Shown here one piece after another: positions 11,601 to 27,347 of a stretch of DNA of 64,000 bases; within the stretch, counting starts at the first letter, position 1; each line of letters begins with the position of its first letter. This DNA comes from Pholis gunnellus (Eukaryota > Chordata > Actinopteri > Perciformes > Pholidae), in NCBI GenBank assembly GCA_910591455.2, contig OU342804.1, positions 5,523,133-5,587,132 on the forward strand, in the 5' to 3' direction. The translations under genes were made by a program, and so were the position numbers. The notes beneath the pieces are model-generated. The model was not told the DNA's origin. It saw only the letters and a program-made list of their open reading frames with translations, and ran no database searches.

Positions 11601-12479
11601 TATAGAGTTATTCTTGATGCTCATCATCGGAGCCACCAGATGAAATCATGCAGGTTCACCAGAAACTCCTGCAGAGACCGGTCCACCGTGGACAGACCCA
11701 GATCCTCCAGCAGAGACCGGTCCACCGTGGACAGACCCAGATCCTCCAGCAGAGACTGGTCCACCGTGAACAGACCCAGATCCTCCAGCAGAGACTAGTC
11801 CACCGTGAACAGACCCAGATCCTCCAGCAGAGACCGGTCCACCGTGGACGGACCCAGATCCTCCAGCAGAGACCGGTCCAACGTGGACAGACCCAGATAC
11901 CCAGAGTATGTTCCTGTTGTAGGTAGTCGAGGTGGAGCTAGTTTTCTTATTTTTTATACTGTCACTAAAGCTTTCAAATAAATCTAGTGCAGTGAAAAGT
12001 AAAAAACTGAATTATAGTGGAGTAGAAGCAGAAATATTCATATAAAGTACTTTAATAAATGCACTAGTTACATTCCTTGCACCACTGCATACAACTAACA
12101 GAAAAACAAACATAATGATCTACAGTATCCTGCAGAAATCTATTATTCAAATAAATTCAAATGCAATTCCACAACCTTATCAGAGCCAAAAACAGCTGCA
12201 AACTTTCAGTGCATTTCATCGTCTCCATTTCCACAAGAACAAACACAAAGTTCTCCTTCACTCCGTCACTCCGGATCCTTACTTTCGTGCAGCAAAGCCT
12301 TTGAACCAGTCGGGGAACTTTCCGTTGTTCAGGAGGAGCGGCGCCTGAGTCTCTGTGAACCACCTCAGCACCAGCTCCTTCAGGCCTCCCTCTGATGTCT
12401 CCATGTGCAGGTCGACGGCCGACGTCTTCTCCATCCTCTCAGGGGTTCTGTCAGCAGCTGACGGGGCAGTGATCATCAT
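8591..12479 (-). CDS. sh2d7: sh2d7, SH2-domain adaptor protein (complete, 6 exons, 439 aa)
   Basis: Exons: 12283-12479, 11012-11101, 10726-10891, 9918-10145, 8707-9312, 8591-8623, total 1320 nt with no break. The opening LVLRWFTETQAPLLLNNGKF and then PDWFKGFAARK matches the SH2D7 pattern. The SH2 domain is about residues 58-150, with FLIRLSDK carrying the phosphotyrosine-binding arginine (Arg83) and DRCRHFVI holding the bD strand. The tail has many Tyr motifs (ELYDVV, TSYTEI, EAYSNQ, VMYSEV, NTYEQIP, NTYESL) and ends in a basic WKKFFADYKK. Length is near the human protein (about 450 aa). SH2D7 is a little-studied adaptor expressed in chemosensory/tuft cells; no enzyme domain is present. The ATG at 12479 is chosen because an in-frame TAA lies just upstream; a second ATG follows immediately. 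Confidence 0.9.
8707..9312 (-). CDS. sh2d7: sh2d7 exon 5 (Tyr-rich tail)
   Basis: 202 codons, phase 0 at both ends, from GVPPVLKRGLPLG to SKSTWKKN. It holds a run of seven glutamates (from CTC repeats, 9067-9087), the ITIM-like VMYSEV, and NTYEQIP and NTYESL, which resemble the paired STYEQIP/NTYEQIP motifs of mammalian SH2D7. Donor AAAAAT|GTAAGT. Confidence 0.88.
9313..9917 (-). other. sh2d7 intron 4, containing a CRE/YY1-type repeat fragment
   Basis: Noncoding. 9499-9663 is a minus-strand fragment of the repeat family found seven more times in the window. The rest is unremarkable. Confidence 0.65.
9499..9663 (-). repeat. CRE/YY1-type interspersed repeat, partial copy 1
   Basis: On the plus strand reads actgtatataagaagtggac, then cgtcactcattg, ttggccgttgccatcttgg and acgctgaagaagac. 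It matches the 44690-44850 copy in the same orientation and lacks the part with gcgactcctctgg. Confidence 0.75.
9918..10145 (-). CDS. sh2d7: sh2d7 exon 4
   Basis: 76 codons, phase 0 at both ends, starting VDTGELYDVVNYNSKGK and ending TVSVDTMSHSQ. ELYDVV follows the SH2 domain as in the mammalian protein (NDLYDAI). Low complexity, no fold recognised. Confidence 0.85.
10146..10725 (-). other. sh2d7 intron 3
   Basis: AT-rich noncoding DNA, nothing recognised. Confidence 0.6.
10726..10891 (-). CDS. sh2d7: sh2d7 exon 3 (SH2 second half)
   Basis: Encodes GHDRCRHFVITQNQDGEFVI through the GSLVELIEHHRVSPF helix to TSSWLE. The acceptor AG follows directly on about 14 adenines, with the pyrimidine tract upstream of them. 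Donor GGAG|GTGAGG. Confidence 0.88.
11012..11101 (-). CDS. sh2d7: sh2d7 exon 2 (SH2 core with FLIR arginine)
   Basis: Encodes DTEDLLRDKAPGCFLIRLSD and then KAIGYILSY. Arg83 in FLIR is the invariant phosphotyrosine ligand. Acceptor CTCAG|G, donor ACAA|GTGAGG; absent from ORF lists because it is only 90 nt. Confidence 0.9.
11485..11670 (+). repeat. TTAA-type MITE, copy A (5' part)
   Basis: Starts TTAAAGTGACTGTGAGGAAC and continues with the same text as 18287-18480 (ccatcagtaaagagaccatc, gatggtct, tcatcggagccacc). It breaks off into the minisatellite. Confidence 0.75.
11672..11905. repeat. 39-bp minisatellite, about 6 units
   Basis: Units begin gagaccggtccaccgtggac and end cctccagca. They differ by a few transitions (ggtcc/agtcc, gtggac/gtgaac). 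Because 39 is a multiple of three, reading frames stay open through it. Confidence 0.92.
12283..12479 (-). CDS. sh2d7: sh2d7 exon 1
   Basis: Residues 1-66: MMITAPSAADRTPERMEK, then the conserved LVLRWFTETQAP helix and the start of the SH2 domain. Donor CGAAA|GTAAGG. Confidence 0.88.
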
Positions 12480-12530
12480 GCACGCTCCTCTGCTCACGTT
12501 TTAACTCTCTAAAGGAAGACATCACACCTC

Positions 12531-12538
12531 ATTTGCAT
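12531..12538 (-). promoter_or_regulatory. sh2d7: Octamer motif ATGCAAAT upstream of sh2d7
   Basis: Plus strand atttgcat, a perfect match to the POU/Oct octamer, 52 bp upstream of the sh2d7 ATG in its proximal promoter or 5' UTR. POU2F3 binds this motif and is the master factor of tuft and taste chemosensory cells, where SH2D7 is expressed. Use of this site by POU2F3 here is inference. Confidence 0.5.
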
Positions 12539-12879
12539 ATTTCCTTTGGGCGTCTCTCTCATCTCAATAGTGCCATTGTTTCAGTGCGTATACCGATGAC
12601 TCCTCTAGCTCTCATTGGGCAGCCAGTTTATTTTTACTATCTGTGTTCCTGGTCCCCCATGATTGAACTTGGTCACTTGGTACAATTTTCATTTTTGTTT
12701 GTTTTAATTTTATCAGATGAACTTTTGGTGGGTAGTTGTTGACTATGTAAAATAATGGAGGAGTCCATGATGGCACTAAAGTCTGATTGTCCCAGCTCAA
12801 CAAGATAAATCAATCAAAACAGCCATTCAGACATCTGGAGCCACAATTATTTTGCAAGTAATTTGGTCATACACCAAAA

Positions 12880-13745
12880 CACTGGCTGATGATGACTCGA
12901 TGAAAAGCCAGGGAGTCACCAAAGTTATTCAAATTCATTCTCTGGGGAACATGAAAGTATGAACCAAACTCCACAGCAATCAAACCATTTTTTTGCTCAA
13001 AATGACAAATAGGCGCTATTTGAAAAGACAGAGGATCGCTAAATTTGTTAGTAGGATTCATCCTCTGGGAACGTGAATATCTGTAGCAGATTTCATGACA
13101 ATCCATCCAATAGTTACGGTATTTCACCTAGAACTGTCAATCTGATGTTGGTGCTAGGTAGGTCAGGGGATCACTAAGATCATCAGAATTCATCCTCTGG
13201 GGAACATGAATGTCTGAACCAAACTCCTCATGGTGGCGTTAGATGAAAATTCATTAACAACATTAGTCATTTAGCAGACTTTTTGTACAATTCAGATTCT
13301 ATCACACCGTAGGCACAGCTATGGAAGCAATTTTGGGGTTCAGTATCTTGCTCAAGGACACATCGACATGTGACTAGCAGAGCCGGAGATCGAACCGCCG
13401 ATCCCCTGATTGAAGAATGGCCCTGCTCTCCACTTAGCCACGGTCGCCCAGTCAGACGATGACCAAAGTTAGTGGGATTTATCCCCTGGGGAACCTGAAT
13501 ATCTGTAGCAGATCATTATCACTCTTAAATAGTTGTCAAGATATTTAACTCAGAACTGTCAATCTCATGGGGGTGCAAATTGAAAATTCGGGATCACTAA
13601 AATCCTTAGGATTCATCCTCCGGGGAACATGAATGACTGAACCAAACTCTGGAGCAATCCCTCAATATTTATAATGACATGGTTATTACTCATGGTGGCG
13701 CTACATGAAAAGTCAGAGGATCACCAAAGTCAGTAAAGGAGGCTG
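12880..13745. repeat. Diverged tandem-like repeat (gaccaaagt/ggggaacatgaat units)
   Basis: The phrases attcatcctctggggaacat, tgaaccaaactcc, gcaatccatccaatag and gtcaga(g)gatcac recur about every 80-180 bp, at roughly 12900, 13040, 13180, 13480, 13610 and 13720. This is an old reiterated noncoding repeat common in fish; the family is not named here. Confidence 0.6.
13304..13450 (-). repeat. tRNA-derived SINE
   Basis: On the minus strand it opens GGGCGACCGTGGCTAAGTGG (A-box-like TGGCTAAGTGG), then has a B box GGTTCGATC (13388-13396), then the tRNA-unrelated body with tcacatgtcgatgtgtcctt and gcaagatactgaacccc. The order and spacing fit a pol III SINE, not a working tRNA gene. Confidence 0.75.
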
Positions 13746-14786
13746 TGCCAAAATCATAGATTTTCATTGATCAGAATCTATAAATAAATCAAATGTAATT
13801 CATCAATAAAATTCATAATTCATACAATTAAAAATAGTAAATGTTAAAATTAATCAGCCTTATTAAGATAAGAAAAAAACAAGTACAACAAAAAACACCC
13901 CAATAATTGAATTTCAGAGTTGACGGTGTGCTAGAGTGAGCGAGACAACAGGTGTCATAAGTTCACGCGCGGAGCTGAAAGATGGCCGAGCCAAGAGGCA
14001 GAGCGCGCACACAGACGCGGTGACGACAAACCCTATTTATATTATTGCAAAGTAAAAGTTTACTTAAGTTTCTGCAAAGGCACGTGCTTCATTTAACACT
14101 TCTATATTGCATATTATGGCTTGTGTCCGTTTTTGATTCGGCATTAAAGTAACACACCTCTTTAATTAAAAAGTAAGTTTTCATAGTGTTGTATAGGGGA
14201 ATACATTTAATATTAATTTAAATTAATTAATGTTGCCATTCAACTCTCCGCTGCATTAGTGCAGTAGTTCACATTTAAAATATATATATATAATGTCATC
14301 CAATTATAACAAGTGCCACCTTAAATGTGTAGTTTTGTTACAGAAGTCTGGTGTGACGCTCTCCCCGTGTTGGTGAGCGCAATGTGTTGTCGGGACGCGA
14401 GTCCTCAACGCCGGAGAGACGCACGCAGGACAGGAGGAGGACATGGTGTTCACGATCAAGACTTGACGTTGTAAAGACCGTAGGACATTTCATATTTATC
14501 TGTTTTTATTATTTGTTGTGGTATTCACAATATCAGTCTCTTGCTTCAGTGTCGAGTGAGTGAGTCGACTGTCGGTGGGCGACTGTTTTAACTGCGATGG
14601 CATTTCCTATAACAGGATAGCCATGTTTTAAAAACGCATCACTCTGTTTCATTTGCTGTTGTAATGTCGCATTTAGTTGAAGAGTTGTTTTTTTCCAGAT
14701 GATAAAATAACAGTTTTGTCATTTCAGGAAAAGAGGGATGAAGCAGAAGTATTATTCTAACAAACAGCAGTGAGGAGTCTGCAGCC

Positions 14787-22521
<7,735 letters not shown>

Positions 22522-22801
22522 TGGCAACCTGTAGCGGGGATTCTTCTGGTCAGAGAGAGAGCAGCTCTGCCTCTGGTCAGTATGTACTCAGCGGGATGGA
22601 GGGAGTGCTGCAATACTGCTGGTGGATCCACATGGACGGGAAGAGAGCTTTGGAGTTGGATTTCAAATACACAAAGCATGCAGAGAGGCAAATGCCAGCC
22701 AGGTGTTTCTGAGTGTTGGTCACCTGGTGCGATTCCACATGGAGAACCAGATGCCCATCGTCTCTGGAAGCAGTGTGTCTGAGACAGCCAATCCTACAAA
22801 G

Positions 22802-22804
22802 ACA

Positions 22805-22857
<53 letters not shown>
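22802..22857. repeat. (CA)n microsatellite in the dapk2 3' UTR
   Basis: About 27 CA units with one TA interruption near the start. Confidence 0.95.
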
Positions 22858-22860
<3 letters not shown>

Positions 22861-23110
22861 CATGGCATGCATACAGAAGCAGTTCTCAACAGTTTTGAAG
22901 CTGAGGCACAATGTGCACAAGCAAAACAACGTGAAACCTTTCAGAGCTTTCAGCTACATTAGAATTTTAAATCAACCAGGTCCTGTCAACATGTGAGACA
23001 TTACTGAGTACATATACTGTATATGTGCAGTGTGTATGAACATTGGAGTACATTCTCACTCTTGTGCACACTGCCTCACCCCGTGTTGACAACAGCTGCT
23101 GGCCTGCAGA

Positions 23111-23115
<5 letters not shown>

Positions 23116-23202
<87 letters not shown>
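23116..23202. repeat. (TC)n microsatellite in the dapk2 3' UTR
   Basis: About 43 uninterrupted TC units, transcribed as CU repeats if the 3' UTR extends to 23400. Confidence 0.95.
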
Positions 23203-23204
<2 letters not shown>

Positions 23205-24425
23205 GCTGAATTAGCTGCTGTTAACTCAAAGTCTGAGCACAGTCACTGGTGTCAGGAGGAAATTACCAGAATGTTGGCACACTTTAACAATCATTTGTCT
23301 TGTGTTCATTTGTTCTGAGTTGTTATTGCTTTGTGTCCCCATTTCCCATGCTTGACTTTTGAATCCCACTTTTTTGTTACATTCTGTATAAAGAATTAAA
23401 ATGCTCTTTGTAAACAGAGTCGACAGAAACAGATTTGCATCTCAGTCTCAGATAAGATAACGTTTTTAGTTTCCAATAAGGTAATCAAATACATCGTCAG
23501 TTCTTTTACAGAATGGATCACTGGATTTTGTTTGTAATTTCTTTCTTGTTAATCCTCCAACCACAGAAACATAACTTTATTTCTTCTTACCCTTTTTATA
23601 AGCTAATTATTATTAAATTGAGGAAATACTCACAGCCCAAGTTTACTGTAACTACCTAGTAAGAAATCCTAACGCACACCTATCACTGTAGATGTTTTAG
23701 AGTTTCAGAAATACTGAGTTCATAAATCCAAGTGACATCGATATTTAGCATCATTTTCACTAGATTTTATTTTCTAATCTAAGGGTCTACATGTTTTAAA
23801 GTCTTCTCCACATTCTCAACAAAATATGTATTCTTGTATTTGTTGTGCTCCTTTAACTTGTGCATTATTAATCATAAAGCCTCTTTCATCATCCCTACAT
23901 GTAATGAGATTACATTCAATCACCTTTAGAATACATTTATTCACGGCTCTGGAACAAAAACAGTCAAAAGGAAAATAATTGAGTGACAATTAAAAATATA
24001 TAATAAATTCAAATAAATGATTACAATGTTGTCCCACCCTTATTGAGTATATTTTAAATAATAAAGAAAGTTGTATTAATCTGGTAAAGCATCACGTTAT
24101 AATACACAACTGTATATTCTGCATAATCAATAAAGTGTCATTGCGTTGATACAACACAAGGTGGTGCAGCTATTATGTTTATTGTGAGTCCAACATCAGC
24201 AATTTCATCTGCAACAGCTGAATGTAGGTCACTCAGTGAAATAATTCAAATATTGTATTAAAAACAACATAATAATACATTATTTATTCCCTCACATATT
24301 TTTAGTTTAGTGTCACTTATAGATTTGTGGCTGAATTCATACTTTTTTGTTATTTCAATGTTAATCCAAAAAGAAGGAAAATGTCAAATTAGATTTTCAG
24401 TAAAATTATTCTGTATTGTTTGTTG

Positions 24426-24665
24426 TCAGAATCAGAATTAGAAACCGTTTATTGCCAATGTATGTTGCACATACAAGGAATTTGTCATGGTGATTGGTGC
24501 ATAACATTAAACAATCAACAACAATCAACACAGTGCAAGAAATAGAAACATATTAAAATGTACAATAGAGTATAAAAGAATATAAAATAAAGTGCACAAG
24601 AAACAGATAACAGTAGCCTACTATAAACAAGTATGATGAAGTGTAATGTAAAGTGTCAAGTGTGT
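24426..24665 (+). repeat. Teleost dispersed repeat (cagaatcagaa...tttattgcca)
   Basis: Contains gaaaccgtttattgccaatg, acatacaaggaatttgtcat and agtgcaagaaatagaaacat, a familiar fish repeat of uncertain class. It is followed at 24710 by an ATA-rich tail with tttatatagcactttt. Confidence 0.5.
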
Positions 24666-25034
24666 TGAAATGAAGAAACAGGGAAGGGATGTAAGAAGAA
24701 ATGTATAATTCATAATAATAATAATAACAATAACTTCATTTATATAGCACTTTTAAGGCGATAATACAACAGAAAGATCAACAGTGAGGATCAACAAAGC
24801 AACACAACTATAGTGAGAGTTAAACCTGATAAAACACAACAACAGATTAAACGAAAAAAAATAAAAACAGTCGATATGATAAAAAATCAAATCAAAAATA
24901 AAATAAAATAAAATCGAACTATGACAACACGTAGCAGGTTTTACTATATATGATTTGTATGTAGATATATGTATAATAGACTACATAATACAAAATTCAA
25001 CATAATGAATTATATTATATTACAACTTTAACCC

Positions 25035-25275
25035 TTTCACAGTGTGAAAGTTAATCGTAACCTTTTTCTGTTGTCTAAAAATGTCTTATTCAGCGTTCAG
25101 TTGTACTTAGCTTCACTCAATCACGTCACGTCTGGTTGCAAAAAACCAAGATGGCGACGGACAAAAACCAAGATGGCGACGGCCAAAAACCAAGATGGCG
25201 ACGGCCAAATTGTCAAACTCGAGGCTTCAAAATGTAAGTTCACAAACCAATGGGGGACATTTACAGTCTACGGTT
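25035..25275 (+). repeat. CRE/YY1-type repeat, copy 2, with tripled 22-bp YY1 segment
   Basis: Matches the family from gtgaaagttaatcgtaacc through cttattcagcgttcagttg. The aaccaagatggcgacgg segment then occurs three times in tandem (25140-25207) before aactcgaggcttcaaaa. Confidence 0.8.
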
Positions 25276-26117
25276 TCTTTTGAAGTTTCGTCTGTAGTCA
25301 TTTTCCTGATGAAAATGCAATTCATTCATCACTAACGATCTCTTTGACATTAATTTATAACCAAAGTCAGGTATAAAAATATTTAAAATATTTAATGCAT
25401 ATTTCCATATAGTCCATTCCTCTCGAAAGGGCAATGTTTTTACTTTATTTAGCTTTTTGTACAATTAATGTTCCTTGGAATAATTAGTTACATTATTATA
25501 CTTGTATTACGTTTGCATTTGTATAAATCAAGTTCTTATTCACTTACATATTGAGACTCCACCATAACTCACGAACCTTAATTCTAAAAAAAGACATTTT
25601 GAAATCAGTTATCTGAAAAAATATTTGAAAAAAGTGATTTACAAGTTTTGTTCAGATGACGTTTTGTAGTCTCATTTAACCACCTTTTTTTTTTTTTACA
25701 AGAAACCTAAATAAATAAAATACAACACTGAATAAATTGTTTATGGTGAAACAGTTAAAAAAAAGTAAAAATAAGAGCGATAACATACAAAATAAGATAT
25801 GTATAAATACTAAAACCATAGCAGAAAACCACATAATGTCAGACTTAATAATAAGCAATAATAATAAAAACAACCGTAAAATTATAAAACAGCTTTGTTA
25901 CATTCCACCAACGTTGAGGAGACAGGTCATCTTCAGGGAAAAATGATGGGACTTAATACAAATTATGAACATTACTCATTAATATTTAGTAATAGAAAAA
26001 CAGTACTGTAGTCAAATGTGTTTTAATAAACTGTGTTGTTTAATAACAAGTCATTAATCAAGATCAGAATCAGGCTAGTTTAATAAAAGAAGAAAATAAT
26101 TAATTGTAAATTGATTA

Positions 26118-26703
26118 GATAATATTGAGACAATAGTGAGATAATAGTGAGATAATAGTGAGATAATAGTGAGATAACATTGAGATAATAGTGAGATAAC
26201 ATTGAGATAATAGTGAGATAATAGTGAGATAATAGTGAGATAACATTGAGATAATAGTGAAATAATAGTGAGATAATCGTGAGATAACATTGAGATAACA
26301 TTGAGATAATAGTGAGATAACATTGAGATAATAGTGAGATAATAGTGAGATAACATTGTGATAATAGTGAAATAATAGTGAGATAATAGTGAGATAACAT
26401 TAAGATAATAGTGAGATAATAGTGAGATAACATTGAGATAATAGTGAGATAATAGTGAGATAACATTGAGATAATAGTGAGATAATAGTGAGATAACATT
26501 GAGATAATAGTGAAATAATAGTGAGATAATCGTGAGATAACATTGAGATAATAGTGAGATAATAGTGAGATAACATTGAGATAATAGTGAGATAATAGTG
26601 AGATAACATTGAGATAACAGTGAGATAATAGTGAGATAACAGTGAGATAATAGTGAGATAATAGCGAGATAATAGTGAGATAACATTGAGATAATAGTGA
26701 GCG
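26118..26703. repeat. 11-bp minisatellite with 33-bp higher-order unit
   Basis: About 53 units of gagataatagt (A) or gagataacatt (B), mostly in the order A-A-B. Rare variants (gaaataatagt, gagataatcgt) occur together in two places, near 26240 and 26500, showing a larger internal duplication. Confidence 0.95.
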
Positions 26704-26778
26704 TTGTCAGCATCAGGTAGATTACAGAGATCCTGCTGAGAGAAGCTGGCTGTGACGTCACACAGAGCGCGCGCGTGT

Positions 26779-26781
<3 letters not shown>

Positions 26782-26858
<77 letters not shown>
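26782..26858. repeat. (GA)n tract upstream of dennd4a exon 1
   Basis: About 38 uninterrupted GA units between CpG-rich flanks (gagcgcgcgcgtg and tacgcgcgcggcg), 31 bp before the YY1/TISU motif. Confidence 0.95.
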
Positions 26859-26861
<3 letters not shown>

Positions 26862-26888
26862 CGCGCGCGGCGAATCCCCATCACAAAC

Positions 26889-26900
26889 CAAGATGGCGGC
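26889..26900 (+). promoter_or_regulatory. dennd4a: YY1/TISU element CAAGATGGCGGC
   Basis: Exact match to the TISU consensus SAASATGGCGGC, which overlaps the YY1 core and is normally found within the first few dozen nucleotides of mRNAs from TATA-less promoters. It marks the probable start region of dennd4a. Confidence 0.6.
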
Positions 26901-26928
26901 GGAGTGGACAGCCGGCTCGGCACAGTGA
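26893..26928 (+). other. Upstream ORF 1 of dennd4a (11 aa)
   Basis: Starts at the TISU ATG and reads MAAEWTAGSAQ, then TGA. The start context (A at -3, G at +4) is strong. Confidence 0.45.
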
Positions 26929-27058
26929 CGGGTGGACAGCTAACGCTTGGACACTGAGATAAAAAAAAACAAAAGAAAAAGAGAGAAGACTACCAACCAC
27001 ACCTGCTACAGGCCGCATCACCTTTATTTTCTTCTCCCCCGTTACCGACACTGGTGTG

Positions 27059-27076
27059 ATGAAACAGCGCCGGTAG
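27059..27076 (+). other. Upstream ORF 2 of dennd4a (5 aa)
   Basis: Reads MKQRR and TAG inside the noncoding first exon. G at -3, A at +4. Confidence 0.4.
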
Positions 27077-27195
27077 ACGACACAGGAGGAGAAGTTGTGT
27101 GTGTGTGTGTGTTTGACGTCCACAAGCGACGGTAAGTACGAGAGGATGAACCGTTATAGTGGCTGACTGGCTGGGGAGGGATTTACCGAACAGCT

Positions 27196-27347
27196 GCTAG
27201 TTACAACCGTTACAACCGTTACAACCGTTACAACAAAGAACCGTTACAACCATTACAACCGTTACAATAAATAACCGTTACAACCGTTACAATAAGGAGC
27301 CGTTACAACCGTTAAATTAAGGAACCGTTTCAGCCGTTACAACGTTA
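27196..27347 (+). repeat. 9-bp tandem repeat CCGTTACAA in dennd4a intron 1
   Basis: About ten CCGTTA cores, mostly spaced 9 bp or with 6-12 bp spacers, starting about 65 bp after the exon 1 donor. The reverse complement TAACGG is the Myb recognition core. Confidence 0.85.

Larger units (their letters stand above)
11102..12282 (-). other. sh2d7 intron 1, with MITE, minisatellite and MITE-like fragment
   Basis: Holds a TTAA-flanked MITE fragment (11485-11670), a 39-bp minisatellite (11672-11905) and a CAGTGGTGGA-family fragment (about 11960-12095). Confidence 0.65.
12480..14786. other. sh2d7/dapk2 divergent intergenic region
   Basis: Head-to-head spacer. 12880-13745 is made of diverged repeats, split by a SINE at 13304-13450. 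13960-14030 and 14345-14460 are CpG-rich (cgcgcggagc, gtcgggacgcgag) and may be the dapk2 promoter and 5' noncoding exon. A pyrimidine-AG acceptor at about 14726 precedes the dapk2 start exon. Confidence 0.5.
22522..23415 (+). other. dapk2: dapk2 3' UTR with (CA)n and (CT)n tracts and ATTAAA signal
   Basis: After the TGA at 22519 the sequence stays moderately GC-rich, then carries (CA)n at 22802-22857 and (CT)n at 23116-23202. ATTAAA at 23395-23400 is the first good polyadenylation hexamer. The 3' end is inferred. Confidence 0.5.
23416..26780. other. dapk2 to dennd4a intergenic region
   Basis: AT-rich. Contains retroelement-like remnants (24426-24665 with a tcagaatcagaattagaaac start; 24710-24780 with atttatatagcactttt), a CRE/YY1-type repeat (25035-25275) and the 11-bp minisatellite (26118-26703). 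No exon seen. Confidence 0.6.
26860..27131 (+). other. dennd4a: dennd4a noncoding first exon and promoter region (start approximate)
   Basis: A CpG-rich island in AT-rich DNA with accaagatggcggcgg, ending at a strong donor CGACG|GTAAGTAC (27132). It holds two short upstream ORFs (26893-26928, 27059-27076) and no long frame. The next plausible exon with correct splicing is the dennd4a start exon at 40637, 13.5 kb downstream. The link is inferred from position and strand; a transcript would confirm it. Confidence 0.55.

Noticed and set aside
11589..11926. Two overlapping plus-strand ORFs with repeated RSSSRD/VHRGQTQILQQRP units
   Set aside because: Products of the intronic 39-bp minisatellite (13 codons per unit), inside a MITE fragment.
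13304..13450. Possible tRNA gene on the minus strand
   Set aside because: A and B boxes are present, but the cloverleaf arms do not pair well and a SINE body follows, so it was called a SINE.
26118..26703. CRISPR-like or regularly spaced repeats (also 11672-11905 and 59023-59400)
   Set aside because: Units are directly contiguous with no unique spacers, and the genome is a vertebrate.
26075..26923. 282-codon minus-strand ORF rich in YYLTIISLLS repeats
   Set aside because: It is the translation of the 11-bp minisatellite and (GA)n tract; the 33-bp unit keeps the frame open. No start context or homology.
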